This document shows positions 8,125-18,954 of a DNA stretch of 64,000 nucleotides, in pieces. Both the position numbers and the translations under genes were made by a program. Source of the DNA: Actinomycetes bacterium. Its GTDB lineage: Bacteria; Actinomycetota; Acidimicrobiia; Acidimicrobiales; Palsa-688. Every line of letters begins with the position of its first letter. Positions within the stretch are counted from its first letter, which is position 1. The notes under the pieces are model-generated. The model worked only from the letters and a program-made list of their open reading frames with translations, searched no databases and was not told the origin of the DNA. The stretch is taken from NCBI GenBank assembly GCA_021828475.1, contig JAJZIY010000005.1, forward strand, positions 1 through 64,000, in the 5' to 3' direction.

Positions 8125-9281
8125 TGACCCATCCCTACGCGCTGCGTCCTCTGCAATGTCTTGCCCTCCGTCTGGAGGGCCGGTGCGACCATGACCTCGG
8201 CTTTCTGGAACTCCTTGACCGTCTCGTAACCACAGGTCGCCATCGACGTCCGCAGGGCGCCGAACAGGTTGAGCCGGCCGTCGTTCTCGTGGGCGGGGCC
8301 GACCAGGATCTCGCGCAACGAACCGCGGGCCTCTGTCCTCACCCTGGCGCCACGGGGCAGCGTGGGGTGGAACGTGGCCATGCCCCAGTGGTAACCGTGG
8401 CCCGGCGCCTCCCTGGCCGCAGCGAGTGGCGAGCCCAACATCACGGCATCGGCACCGCACACGATCGCCTTGGCGACGTCCCCGCCCGTACCCATACCGC
8501 CGTCGGCGATGACGTGCACGTACACGCCGGTCTCGTCGAGGTGCTGAGCGCGCGCTGCCCGGGCGTCGGCGATGGCCGTGGCCTGCGGGACCCCGATACC
8601 GAGTACCCCCCTTGTCGTGCAGGCGTGGCCGGGGCCGACACCGACCAGCACGCCCACGGCCCCCGTGCGCATCAGGTGCAGCGCGGCCTGGTAGGACGCA
8701 CACCCGCCGACGATGACAGGTATCTCGAACTCGCGGATGAAGCGCTTGAGGTTGAGCGGCTCGACCGTCTTGGAGACGTGCTCGGCGGAAACGACCGTAC
8801 CCTGCACGACGAACAGGTCGAGCTCGGCGTCGAGCAGAGCCTTCGCGTACTGGGCGGTGCGCTGGGGGGTGAGCGAGGCGCAGGCCACCACGCCGGCGGC
8901 CTTTATCTCACGTATGCGGGCGGTGACGAGCTCGTCCTTGATCGGCTCCGAATAGATCTGCTGCATCCGGGCCGTCGCCTTGTCGGCCTCGAGGTTGGCG
9001 ATCTCGTCCAGGAACGGCTCGGGATCCTCGTACCGGCTCCAGAGGCCCTCGAGGTTGAGCACACCCACACCTCCGAGCCGGCCGATCTCGATCGCGGTCG
9101 CCGGGCTGACGACGCCGTCCATGGCCGAACCCATGAGGGGCAGCTCAAATCTGAAGGCGTCGATTTCCCAGGAAATATCGACATCTTCCGGGTCACGGGT
9201 CCGCCGGCTCGGGACGATGGCGATGTCGTCGAAACCGTACGCTCGCCGCCCGGACTTACCCTTGCCGATCTCGATCTCCAC
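8121..9281 (-). CDS. guaB3: GuaB3 family IMP dehydrogenase-related protein
   Basis: TIM-barrel purine enzyme of the IMPDH/GMP reductase superfamily, 386 residues. It has the superfamily Cys loop as GPGHACTTRGVLG (Cys near residue 221), GGMGTGGD in the phosphate site, and no CBS pair, so it is the short actinobacterial GuaB3 type rather than true GuaB. Some GuaB3 proteins have been reported to act as GMP reductases; I cannot assign the direction of the reaction from sequence. GTG 9281 is chosen because GAGGTAGG lies about six bases upstream and the protein then begins VEIEIGKGK, as in homologues. Its stop overlaps the pcrA start. Confidence 0.92.
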   Translation of the reverse strand: MEIEIGKGKSGRRAYGFDDIAIVPSRRTRDPEDVDISWEIDAFRFELPLMGSAMDGVVSPATAIEIGRLGGVGVLNLEGLWSRYEDPEPFLDEIANLEADKATARMQQIYSEPIKDELVTARIREIKAAGVVACASLTPQRTAQYAKALLDAELDLFVVQGTVVSAEHVSKTVEPLNLKRFIREFEIPVIVGGCASYQAALHLMRTGAVGVLVGVGPGHACTTRGVLGIGVPQATAIADARAARAQHLDETGVYVHVIADGGMGTGGDVAKAIVCGADAVMLGSPLAAAREAPGHGYHWGMATFHPTLPRGARVRTEARGSLREILVGPAHENDGRLNLFGALRTSMATCGYETVKEFQKAEVMVAPALQTEGKTLQRTQRVGMGH

Positions 9282-9358
9282 GGTGCCTACCTCTCGTGCG
9301 CTTTGGGGTGCCTGGTCCACCAAGTCTATTGGCCGGGGCGCCTACGGCGCACCGGCCG

Positions 9359-9772
9359 TCAGGCGCCCGAGAGGCCGATGGCGACCCGCGCGGGCCGCTC
9401 ACCCCTCAGGTTGCCCGAGGGAGACCCGGGGAGCTCCGGCGGCGCGGGTTGGCCCGTGTCGCGCTCCGAGGACATCAGGTAGATGTCGGCGGTACCCGGA
9501 CCGGCCTCGGCGGCGTCGGCGGCACGGGCGGCGACAGTCGGCCCACGCTGGCCACCGGCATGCTGCTCTACGGCCGGCCGCTGCTGGCCCGGCTGGGCGG
9601 GTGGCGGTTGGCCGGGCATGCGTCCCCGCCCAGCCGCCACCTCGGCCCGGCGTGTCATCGCAGGCACGGCGGGCAGCGGGCCTCGCCCGGCCGCGGGGGC
9701 GAGCGAGCCCCCGCAACGTGTGCAGGAGCCTCTCTCGGCATGGTTGTGCACTCCGCACCGGGGGCAGATCAT
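9359..9772 (-). CDS. Small zinc-ribbon protein with a disordered tail
   Basis: The N-terminus, MICPRCGVHNHAERGSCTRCG, holds two CxxC knuckles, a single zinc ribbon. The remaining roughly 115 residues are rich in Pro, Ala, Gly and Arg and probably disordered. Function not recognised. TACCCT ends eight bases before ATG 9772, so the mRNA may be leaderless. The gene lies 45 bases downstream of the Nudix gene on the same strand. Confidence 0.65.
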   Translation of the reverse strand: MICPRCGVHNHAERGSCTRCGGSLAPAAGRGPLPAVPAMTRRAEVAAGRGRMPGQPPPAQPGQQRPAVEQHAGGQRGPTVAARAADAAEAGPGTADIYLMSSERDTGQPAPPELPGSPSGNLRGERPARVAIGLSGA

Positions 9773-9817
9773 CTGCGCCCAGGGTACCCGTTCCGCCGGG
9801 CGGCGCGACCTGGCTCG

Positions 9818-10453
9818 TCAGGCCGGCAGGCGTGGCGCGAGCACGGCGTCGACCAGTTCGGCCAGCATCCGCCCCGTGGCGCCCCAGACCACGTCCTCGC
9901 CCAGGGCGGACAGGTCGAAGAAGGGCACCGCCCGCCGGCCCGAACCGGGTGCCGGCCAGAGCTCCTCGTGGAAGGCGCCAGGCGCGACGAGATCCGCCAG
10001 CGGGACGGTGAACACCCGCTCCACCTCGACGGAACGCGCAGCCAGAGCGGGGGCGTCGCTGCCCGGGTCGGGATAGACGGCGACGAAACAGTGGACGAGC
10101 GCCCGGCTGCCCCGGGTCGTGAGCGGCGACAGTTCGCCGAGCACCTCAACGGAGCCGGGGACGGCGCCGACCTCCTCCTCGGCCTCGCGCAGCGCCGCCT
10201 CCAGCGGGCTCTCACCAGGCTCGAGCCGCCCGCCGGGGAACGACACCTCACCTGCGTGGTAGCGCAACAGCGACGACCGCCGGGTGAGGACCACATGGAC
10301 CTGCCCCACGCGCTCGAACAGCAGGCACAGCACCGCGGCAGGCCGGCTGTCGCCCCTGGGCGGTAGCTCCGCCGGGGCTACGTCACGCACGGGCCCGGCC
10401 TGCGAAGGCAGGGTACGGGCTGCGAGGGCGCGGCGTACGTCAGCCAGGGCCAC
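9818..10453 (-). CDS. Nudix hydrolase, CoA pyrophosphatase-like (NudL/UPF0035)
   Basis: Likely hydrolyses coenzyme A or a related nucleotide diphosphate. The Nudix box GGRLEPGESPLEAALREAEEEVG is complete, with the metal-binding REAEEE. Just before it, LTRRSSLLRYHAGEVSFPGG matches the UPF0035 signature that marks CoA pyrophosphatases. I use GTG 10453 (VALADVRRAL) because GAGG lies six bases upstream and the length (211 residues) fits the family; the frame is open to 10609, so a longer N-terminus overlapping the upstream gene is possible. Confidence 0.85.
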   Translation of the reverse strand: MALADVRRALAARTLPSQAGPVRDVAPAELPPRGDSRPAAVLCLLFERVGQVHVVLTRRSSLLRYHAGEVSFPGGRLEPGESPLEAALREAEEEVGAVPGSVEVLGELSPLTTRGSRALVHCFVAVYPDPGSDAPALAARSVEVERVFTVPLADLVAPGAFHEELWPAPGSGRRAVPFFDLSALGEDVVWGATGRMLAELVDAVLAPRLPA

Positions 10454-10559
10454 CTGCCTCGGCCGCCCGGGCCTCAAAGCCTCCCACCGAGCCGGGCTCC
10501 CGGGCAGCCAGCCGTCGGGCCGCGCTACCGGGCGCGCCTGGGGGACCGGGCCGAGCGCC

Positions 10560-10787
10560 TCAGACGACGGGGGCCCAGCTGCCCGCGACGTCGCCGCCAT
10601 CCGCGGCACCGGCAGTCATACCGGCACCGGCCGCCGCCTCCCCGCCCTGGGCGGCAAGCTCCTCCAGGAGCCGGCGCATGCCGCCTGTCTTGAGGTTGGC
10701 CATGACCCGCCCGGGCGTCACGTCGCCCCTCTCCCACTCCATCCAGGACTGCAACAACTTGCCGGCGTCGGGCGGGGGGATCTCCAT
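10560..10787 (-). CDS. Small protein of unknown function downstream of the LCP gene
   Basis: 75 residues. The first 45 (MEIPPPDAGKLLQSWMEWER..., then TPGRVMANLKTGGMRRLLEEL) look like a compact helical domain; the tail is Ala/Gly-rich. ATG 10787 lies 17 bases after the LCP stop, so it is probably cotranscribed and translationally coupled. I do not recognise the family. A longer frame through the LCP gene is a shadow. Confidence 0.6.
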   Translation of the reverse strand: MEIPPPDAGKLLQSWMEWERGDVTPGRVMANLKTGGMRRLLEELAAQGGEAAAGAGMTAGAADGGDVAGSWAPVV

Positions 10788-10804
10788 CGCCGCCAGACTA
10801 CCCG

Positions 10805-12484
10805 TCAGCAGGCCCTCGGGTCCCAGGGCGCGACCTGGTCCTTGGCCGAGCTGATCGGGGACCCGCCCGGCGTGGGCACGCTCGTTGTGGTACTGGCTGC
10901 CCCGGTGGTGGACGTCGGCGCTCCCGTCGTCGAGGTGGCGGGTGTCGTGGTCGTGCCGGTCGTACCCGGTTGGCTGGTGGAGGAGCCCGGGACCACCGTG
11001 GTGGTGGTCGTCGGGGCCGCCTTGGCCGCCACCGAGATCACCGAACCGAGGTCGAGCTCGACCGTCCCCGCTGGCACGCTCGGGTCGAGCTGCATCATGG
11101 CGGACCCCGACAGGTACCTCATGACGTAGAGGGCGCGGGGGATGTCCGCCTTGGAGTGGTAACGGACCAGGGTCTCGGTGGTGGTGGACGGCTCGGTGCC
11201 CACGGACTCGCCCGAGACCTTGAGGCCGTGGGACTCGAGTGCCTGCCCCGCCGCAACCGCGGCCTGGTAGTTGCCGGCGATGCTGACCACGTCGACCGAC
11301 GTCGGCGGCGTCTGGTTGGCGAACGCCAGGGGATCCCAGGCCCGGATGACGTTGTTGTCCGTCGGCTGCACCGGGAAGAGCACGTCGCCCATGTAATAGC
11401 CGCCGTAGTAGTAGTTGTTGACGTAGGTGCCCGGCATCGTGGTCTCCTTGACGGCGCCCACGTTTATGTGCCTGTAGTGCAGGACCAGCTTGAGCAGCTC
11501 GTGCTTCAGCGGCGCGTCCACGGTCATCTGGTTGGTCACCGCTGACAGGAAGCTGTTGGCCGTGAACGGGTTGGTCAGGCCCTTGGCTTTGGCGGTGTCG
11601 GCGACGATCTTCATGAACGTGTGCGTCCTGCCTATGCGGGCCAGGTCGGAGAGCGGCTCCTGGGGCCAGTCGTAGCGAGGAGCGTTGTCGCCGGGCGGGT
11701 CGTACTGGAGGTGCCTGGCACGCACGAGCGTCAGCGCCTGCCAGCCGTCCAGATGGATGCAGCCGGTCTTGGGCACCCACAGGAGCGACTCGGCGTCCCA
11801 GAGGCGCTCGGGAAAGTACACGTTGATCCCGCCGAGAGCGTTCACCGTGTTGATGAACCCGTTGAAGTTGAGCTCGATGAAGTGGTTGATGGGGATCCCG
11901 AGGTCGTCCTGGATGGCGTTTATGAGGTTGTTTGGCCCGTCGGGGCCATTGTTCAGCGCTGCGTCCATCTTCTGGTAGGGCCCGACCACGCTCCCCGCCG
12001 GCATGGGCGAGAACATGTCCCGGGGGATCGACAGGATCGAGGCCGTGTCCGTGGTGGGGTCCAGGTGCAGGATCATCATGATGTCGGCCAGGGTCCCCGA
12101 GCCGATGGAGGTCCCGTACTGCTTCTGCTCGGCCAGAGTGAGGCCCTGGCGGGTCTGGTTGCCGATGAGCAGGATGTTCTCTGGATGGAGGCCGCCGGCC
12201 CCCGCCACCGTCGTCGCAGGGCCACCGCCGCCGACGCTCTCCTGGCCCGTCGGGGTCTCGCCGCTCGACGGGCCCGTCTTGATGCCGCCGATCAGGTTGT
12301 CGACGTAGACGTAGGCGGACGCCATGGCTGCGATGCACACCAGTACCAGGACGTTGACCCCGATGAGGGCACGCCTGGGCCAGCGGCGCTTGAGGCGGGC
12401 GCGCGCCTTGCGCACGGCCCTGGGGTTCGGCTCCTTGCCGGCACTGTGCTTGGGCTTGGACGCGGCTGGTTGCGGCTCGTTCAC
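10805..12484 (-). CDS. LytR-CpsA-Psr (LCP) family protein with LytR C-terminal domain
   Basis: LCP proteins attach lipid-linked glycopolymers to peptidoglycan outside the membrane. The 559 residues comprise a basic cytoplasmic N-terminus, one membrane segment (about 40-62), an LCP domain (about 100-300) with the conserved arginines in SIPRDM and VRARHLQYD, and a second domain (about 375-480) resembling LytR_C. A Thr/Ser-rich tail ends the protein. GTG 12484 is the start; TAGAAT at 12497-12502 could be its -10 box, giving a leader of about five bases. Confidence 0.9.
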   Translation of the reverse strand: MNEPQPAASKPKHSAGKEPNPRAVRKARARLKRRWPRRALIGVNVLVLVCIAAMASAYVYVDNLIGGIKTGPSSGETPTGQESVGGGGPATTVAGAGGLHPENILLIGNQTRQGLTLAEQKQYGTSIGSGTLADIMMILHLDPTTDTASILSIPRDMFSPMPAGSVVGPYQKMDAALNNGPDGPNNLINAIQDDLGIPINHFIELNFNGFINTVNALGGINVYFPERLWDAESLLWVPKTGCIHLDGWQALTLVRARHLQYDPPGDNAPRYDWPQEPLSDLARIGRTHTFMKIVADTAKAKGLTNPFTANSFLSAVTNQMTVDAPLKHELLKLVLHYRHINVGAVKETTMPGTYVNNYYYGGYYMGDVLFPVQPTDNNVIRAWDPLAFANQTPPTSVDVVSIAGNYQAAVAAGQALESHGLKVSGESVGTEPSTTTETLVRYHSKADIPRALYVMRYLSGSAMMQLDPSVPAGTVELDLGSVISVAAKAAPTTTTTVVPGSSTSQPGTTGTTTTPATSTTGAPTSTTGAASTTTSVPTPGGSPISSAKDQVAPWDPRAC

Positions 12485-12496
12485 TGGAATAAGGAC

Positions 12497-12502
12497 ATTC
12501 TA
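12497..12502 (-). promoter_or_regulatory. Candidate -10 box of the LCP gene
   Basis: TAGAAT on the minus strand, 12 bases before GTG 12484. Good -10 match, no clear -35. Confidence 0.35.
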
Positions 12503-12565
12503 GGTTGGCGACCGGTTCCCACCCGGTCGGCCTGGTCCCCAATGTCGCTCCCCCGGGGCGCGCAA

Positions 12566-12603
12566 AGGGCCCGGCTCCTCGCTGGGGGAGAAGGCCGGGC
12601 CCT
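12566..12603 (-). terminator. Hairpin terminator downstream of groEL
   Basis: AGGGCCCGGC and GCCGGGCCCT form a perfect ten-pair stem around an 18-base loop, about 40 bases after the groEL stop. On the minus strand the stem is followed by TTTGCG, a short U run typical of very GC-rich genomes. Confidence 0.6.
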
Positions 12604-12641
12604 GCTCAGACGTGGCGGTACGTGCCGCGTCGTCCTGCTCG

Positions 12642-14569
<1,928 letters not shown>

Positions 14570-14618
14570 GATGTCGTCGCCTCCGTAACAATCGTTCTGT
14601 ACCGGGTTCTCTCCGGCT

Positions 14619-14645
14619 TTAGCACTCTCACCGGACGAGTGCTAA
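14619..14645 (-). promoter_or_regulatory. CIRCE operator (HrcA binding site) of groESL
   Basis: TTAGCACTC, nine bases, GAGTGCTAA: a perfect match to the CIRCE consensus with both arms intact. It lies directly downstream of the candidate -10 box, where bound HrcA would block initiation or early elongation. hrcA itself is not in the window. Confidence 0.95.
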
Positions 14646-14673
14646 CGATAGCGGCCCCACGGGCTTAGCACAA
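14645..14673 (-). promoter_or_regulatory. Candidate groESL promoter
   Basis: On the minus strand TTGTGC (14668-14673), a 17-base spacer, and TATCGT (14645-14650). The -10 box abuts CIRCE. The heat-shock arrangement supports it although the -35 match is modest. Confidence 0.55.
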
Positions 14674-14728
14674 ACCTTGCTCGCAACAAGGCGGGCACCA
14701 GGCGTGTTTGACGGCGCACACTGCGGGT

Positions 14729-15184
14729 ATGGTCCCAGTCAGCGCCCCGGGCGCCTGTTCCAGGCCGCAACCCGGGCACCGTCCCCAAACCGTGCTCCCC
14801 AGATACGAGAACGCCGTGTTGTCCCCTTACCGATACGGGCTGGAGGTCCTCGCCCCGGCTCAGGCGCCGGGTGGCCAGGCACCTCTCCTTGCCTCAGCCG
14901 CCCCGGCGACCAGCGCCTGGCAGTCCGAGGCTGCCTGCCGGGAGTTGCCCACGGAGCTGTTCTTCCCCGTCGGCCACGGGCCACGGGCACAGGCCCAGGC
15001 TCGCCGGGCAAAGGACATATGCGACGCCTGCCGGGTCCGTCCCGAGTGCCTGGGCTATGCGATGGCCGCCAACATGCCGTACGGCGTCTTCGGCGGCTTG
15101 GCCGAGGACGAGCGCCGGGAGCTTCGCCGGCAGTCGCACGCCGGGTACGGTGCCGGCGACAGGCCCCTGGAGGCGTCGGCCTGA
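14729..15184 (+). CDS. WhiB-family iron-sulfur transcription regulator
   Basis: Actinobacteria-specific 4Fe-4S regulator. The WhiB core is clear: a first Cys in EAACRELP, then ICDAC and PEC giving the four cluster ligands, then GVFGGLAEDERREL, the beta turn plus basic C-terminus used for promoter contact. The usual turn is GVWGG, so Phe replaces Trp. The start is uncertain: ATG 14729 gives 151 residues, TTG 14708 is longer, and GTG 14816 gives 122, closer to usual WhiB length. Divergent from groES. Confidence 0.88.
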   Translation: MVPVSAPGACSRPQPGHRPQTVLPRYENAVLSPYRYGLEVLAPAQAPGGQAPLLASAAPATSAWQSEAACRELPTELFFPVGHGPRAQAQARRAKDICDACRVRPECLGYAMAANMPYGVFGGLAEDERRELRRQSHAGYGAGDRPLEASA

Positions 15185-15270
15185 GCGACCGGGAGCGAGG
15201 TCGCGCCCATCGCACTTCACACTTCGCTGCCCGGCCCGGACGGCTCACCGTGACCCCGAGCGTGCACCGG

Positions 15271-17388
15271 TCAGGTAGCGAGGGGCTCGGGGGCCGCTAG
15301 CGCCTCCCGGAAGAACTGTGCCCCGTTGAGCAGCAGGCTCTCGGCGACGTCCTCGCCTGCCGCTACGTGGGACACCCCGGGCAGGGGGAGCACGTGGTGG
15401 GGCCTGTGGGCCGTGAACAGGGCGCCGGACAGCGCCAGCGTGTGCTTGGCGTACACGTTGTCGTCCGCAAGCCCGTGCACGAGCATCAGTGGGCGCCTCG
15501 AGCCCGCCGCCAGGCCGAGCAACGAGGTCCTGGCGTACGCCTCGGGCTCCTCCTCGGGTAGGCCCATGTAACGCTCGGTGTAGTAGGTGTCGTAGTAGCG
15601 CCAGTCCGTCACGGGTGCGCCGGCTATGGCAGCGTGGAAGACGTCGGGCCGGGCCAGCACCGCCAGCGCGGCGAGGTACCCGCCGAACGACCAGCCCTTG
15701 ATCCCGACACGGCCCAGGTCCAGCTCGGGTACGAGCTCGGCGGCTCCGTGCAGGGCGGCCACCTGGTCCTCTAGCACCGGCCCGGCCAGGTCCCGGTAGA
15801 CCGCCCGCTCGAAGTCGGGGCCGCGCCCCGGGGTACCCCGGCCATCGGCCACCACCACGGCGAAACCCTGCTCGGCGGTCCATTGCGCCTCCAGCCAGAC
15901 GGACCGGGCCGCCATCACCAGCTGGTGGCCAGGGCCGCCGTAAGGGGCCATCACGACCGGCAACTTGCCGCCAGGGTGCCCCGAAGGCAGGACGACACCG
16001 ACGCTCAGCCGGCGTTCGCCGACGCGCAGTAACCGTACGTGCGGCGTGATACCCGGTTGTCGGGCCAGGTTTCGCAGGAGCACCGGCTCCGAGCCCTCCC
16101 GGCGCACCTGCACCCGCACCCCGTGCCAGTCCAGCGAACGGGCGGCGACCACTCGTACCGGGCCAGCCCCCATGGCTGCGCAGACACCGCCGACATCGCT
16201 GAGCCGCCTGGTGCCGCCGTCCGGCGACCACTCCCAGGCCTCGACGACCTCGGGCTCCTGCGATGCGCTGAACACGACGGCATCGCCGACCGAGCTGACT
16301 TCGCGCACCTGGAGCCCCTCGGGCGTGATGGCCCTGCCGTCGAGAGTGAGCCGCCACGTACCTGCGTCCTCGGCCGCCCACAGCAGTGCGCCACCGCTGT
16401 GCCAAGCCGGCAGCCCAGCGGGCCACTGCACCCATTTCGGACTGCTCATACCGGCGACCTCCCTGGTCGCGCCGGTCGACGGGTCCGCAGCGAGGACGAT
16501 GCAGGCCTTGTGGTCCCGCCGCTCCACCAGCAGCAACGGTGGGCCCTCGGCCGCCCAGTTCACCGCCACCAGGTACGGGTAGGTGGCGCGGTCCCACACG
16601 ACCTCCCGGCGGTCTCCCGGTGAGCCGACGGGCAGCCACCAGAGCGTGACCTCGGCGTCCGGTGTCCCGGCGGCCGGGTAACGGTGCGCAACGGGCGGCG
16701 CCGCCGGGCTGGCCGGGTCGGCCGTCCACCACGTCGCGACGCCGCTCTCGTCCACGCGCGCCGCCAGCATCTCGCCCGAGCCCGGGCCCCACCAGAACCC
16801 TCGCAGGCGGCCCATCTCCTCGGCGGCGATGAACTCTGCGGCACCCCAGCTGACGTCCTGTCCCTCCTGCGCCAGCACCTCCCAGTCGGCTGATCCGTCC
16901 GTGGCCACGCAACACAGGCGGTTGCCGGCCAGGAACCCCACGTACCTGCCGTCCGGGCTCGGGCGCGGAGCGAAGACGCCTGGCGGAGCTGCCAGCTGGC
17001 GCGGCGGACCGGCCTCACCGGAGCCGCTGGTCCCCACCCACCAGAGCCTCCCGTCGAGGGCGAAGGCTGCGTGCTCGACGGCGTCGTCGCAGGCGTAGCC
17101 GACTATCCCGCCGGCGAGCTCCCGGGAACGTTCCCGCCGGGCCCGCTCCTCTGCTGGCAGGTTCTCCTCACCGTCTTGCAGGAGGCCCGCAGCGCTTGCC
17201 AGCTCACGTTCGACGCCGGCCTCCGTGTCGTAGCACCACAGCGCCGTGGCGGGGTTGTCACCGGAGGGGGAGCGCAGGAACAGCACCCTGTCCCCCCCCG
17301 GCGAGACGGTGAAGCTCCTCGGTGCCCCGAGGCTGAACCTGCGAGTTCGCGCTTGCTGACGCGGGAAGCTCTCGACCGGCGGGGCCAT
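15271..17388 (-). CDS. S9 family peptidase, dipeptidyl peptidase IV-like
   Basis: Serine peptidase of 705 residues with an N-terminal beta-propeller and a C-terminal alpha/beta hydrolase. The catalytic triad is visible: Ser in GWSFGGY, Asp in HGLADDNV, His in GVSHVAAG. AEFIAAEEMGR in the propeller matches the paired-glutamate motif that binds the substrate amino group in DPP-IV, so X-Pro dipeptide release is the likely activity. No signal peptide, hence probably cytosolic. ATG 17388 is used; TTG 17418 and a GTG between them would overlap or abut the tsaD stop. Last gene of the long tsa array. Confidence 0.88.
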   Translation of the reverse strand: MAPPVESFPRQQARTRRFSLGAPRSFTVSPGGDRVLFLRSPSGDNPATALWCYDTEAGVERELASAAGLLQDGEENLPAEERARRERSRELAGGIVGYACDDAVEHAAFALDGRLWWVGTSGSGEAGPPRQLAAPPGVFAPRPSPDGRYVGFLAGNRLCCVATDGSADWEVLAQEGQDVSWGAAEFIAAEEMGRLRGFWWGPGSGEMLAARVDESGVATWWTADPASPAAPPVAHRYPAAGTPDAEVTLWWLPVGSPGDRREVVWDRATYPYLVAVNWAAEGPPLLLVERRDHKACIVLAADPSTGATREVAGMSSPKWVQWPAGLPAWHSGGALLWAAEDAGTWRLTLDGRAITPEGLQVREVSSVGDAVVFSASQEPEVVEAWEWSPDGGTRRLSDVGGVCAAMGAGPVRVVAARSLDWHGVRVQVRREGSEPVLLRNLARQPGITPHVRLLRVGERRLSVGVVLPSGHPGGKLPVVMAPYGGPGHQLVMAARSVWLEAQWTAEQGFAVVVADGRGTPGRGPDFERAVYRDLAGPVLEDQVAALHGAAELVPELDLGRVGIKGWSFGGYLAALAVLARPDVFHAAIAGAPVTDWRYYDTYYTERYMGLPEEEPEAYARTSLLGLAAGSRRPLMLVHGLADDNVYAKHTLALSGALFTAHRPHHVLPLPGVSHVAAGEDVAESLLLNGAQFFREALAAPEPLAT

Positions 17389-17410
17389 CGTGCGAGGCAC
17401 CTTACCCCGC

Positions 17411-18421
17411 TCAGACAAGCGGGAGCCGCAGGTTGGGGTCCACCGGCGCGTCCAGGCGCGTCGGGCCGTCGGTGCGCAACCTGTAGCAGGCCGTGGCCCC
17501 GATCATGGCCGCGTTGTCCGTGCACATACGCCGCGACGGGATGAAGGCGGCGAGACCGTCCTCCCGGCACGCCGCGGTTACGCGCTCGCGCAGCGAAGTG
17601 TTGGCGGCAACGCCACCACCGATACAGATCGCCTTGGCGCCGACCTCCCTCGCAGCCTTGCGGGCCTTGGCCACCAGCACGTCCACGACGGCTTCCTGGA
17701 AGCTGGCAGCCACGTCCGCCAGAGGAGCCCGGGGGTTGGCCCGCATGTAGCGCACAACAGAGGTCTTGAGGCCACTGAAGGAGAAGTCGTAGCCCTGGCC
17801 GGCCAGGCCACGGGGAAAGGCGACGGCGTCGGCACGGCCCTCGCTGCCGACCCGCTCGATTGCCGGGCCCCCGGGGTACCCGAGACCGAGGAACCTGGCC
17901 ACCTTGTCGAACGCCTCGCCCGCCGCGTCGTCGATCGTCTCGCCGAGGAGCCGGTACTCGATGCTGCCCTCGGCAGCGCCCGCCTGCATGCAGATGAGCA
18001 TGGTGTGGCCGCCGGACACCAGCAGCACGACCGTGGGGAGGCTGAGAGAGGGGTCCTCCAGGAAGGCGGCGTGCAGGTGGCCCTCCATGTGGTTGACCCC
18101 CACGAAGGGCAGGCCCCACGCCCAGGCGTACGCCTTGGCGGCGCTGGCGCCCACGAGCAGCGAGCCCACCAGGCCCGGCCCTATCGTCGCCGCAACTGCG
18201 GACAGCTCGCCTGGCGCCGTACCGGCTTGTTCCAAGGCCTGGCTCACCACGGGCCCGACCAGCTCCAGGTGGGCACGGCTCGCCACCTCGGGGACTACCC
18301 CGCCGAAGGCGGCATGCAGGTCGGTCTGGCTGCTCACGACCGACGACAGCACCACCCTGGCGTCTTCGACGACCGCGGCCGCCGTCTCGTCGCACGACGT
18401 CTCTATCGCCAGGACCTTCAT
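17411..18421 (-). CDS. tsaD: tRNA N6-adenosine threonylcarbamoyltransferase TsaD
   Basis: Transfers the threonylcarbamoyl group to A37 of ANN-decoding tRNAs with TsaB and TsaE. 336 residues; ASKHA fold with ETSCDETAAAV at the start, metal-site HMEGHLHAA and ATP-site GGGVAANTSLRE. ATG 18421 overlaps the rimI stop as ATGA. All three t6A partners TsaB, TsaD and TsaE are in this array; TsaC is not in the window. Confidence 0.97.
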   Translation of the reverse strand: MKVLAIETSCDETAAAVVEDARVVLSSVVSSQTDLHAAFGGVVPEVASRAHLELVGPVVSQALEQAGTAPGELSAVAATIGPGLVGSLLVGASAAKAYAWAWGLPFVGVNHMEGHLHAAFLEDPSLSLPTVVLLVSGGHTMLICMQAGAAEGSIEYRLLGETIDDAAGEAFDKVARFLGLGYPGGPAIERVGSEGRADAVAFPRGLAGQGYDFSFSGLKTSVVRYMRANPRAPLADVAASFQEAVVDVLVAKARKAAREVGAKAICIGGGVAANTSLRERVTAACREDGLAAFIPSRRMCTDNAAMIGATACYRLRTDGPTRLDAPVDPNLRLPLV

Positions 18422-18954
18422 GGCGCCTCTCCGGTCGAACCCAGGCGTGCGGCCACTGCCGGCGACGCCAGCTCGTGCAGCCACATCACCAGGCCGTCCT
18501 CATGGGTTTCGGGATAGTAGTTGGGGCGCACGCCTTCGGCGACGAAACCGAAGCTGCGGTACAGCGCCTGCGCCGCCAGGTTGCCCATACGCACCTCGAG
18601 CGTCATCGACGAGCAGCCGCGGGCCAGTGCCTGCCTGACCAGGTGGGCGAGCAGGCGCGAGCCCAGCCCCTGCCGGCGCAGCTCGGCCGACACGGCGATG
18701 TTGGTCACATGGGCCTCGTCGACCACGAACATCAGCCCGGCGTACCCGACCAACTTGCCGTCAAGCTTCATGACGACGTAGTAGCGGTCGCTGCCGTGGG
18801 ACAGCTCGCTGTTGAACACCCCGAGCGACCACGGCCTGGGGTGCGCCCGGTGCTCCGTACGCAGCACCGCGGGCAGGTGCCGGCGCCGCATCGGCTCGAA
18901 CGTGATACTGCCGTGCTGCCCCTGGCCTCCCGGGCCGGCCTGCGGCACTGTCAT
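18418..18954 (-). CDS. rimI: Ribosomal-protein-alanine N-acetyltransferase RimI-like (GNAT)
   Basis: GNAT acetyltransferase, 178 residues; in other bacteria RimI acetylates the N-terminus of ribosomal protein S18. The acetyl-CoA loop RRQGLGSRLL and the C-terminal NLAAQALYRSFGF are typical. The usual start of the domain is at about residue 16, so a short leader precedes it. Both ends overlap neighbours by ATGA. Placement between tsaB and tsaD is widespread in bacteria. Confidence 0.93.
   Translation of the reverse strand: MTVPQAGPGGQGQHGSITFEPMRRRHLPAVLRTEHRAHPRPWSLGVFNSELSHGSDRYYVVMKLDGKLVGYAGLMFVVDEAHVTNIAVSAELRRQGLGSRLLAHLVRQALARGCSSMTLEVRMGNLAAQALYRSFGFVAEGVRPNYYPETHEDGLVMWLHELASPAVAARLGSTGEAP

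Noticed and set aside
8121-9281. Classical IMP dehydrogenase GuaB
   Set aside because: Too short and without CBS domains; the sequence fits the GuaB3 group.
10560-12542. A 660-codon frame overlapping the LCP gene
   Set aside because: Only its last 75 codons look like protein; the rest is the out-of-frame reading of the LCP gene.
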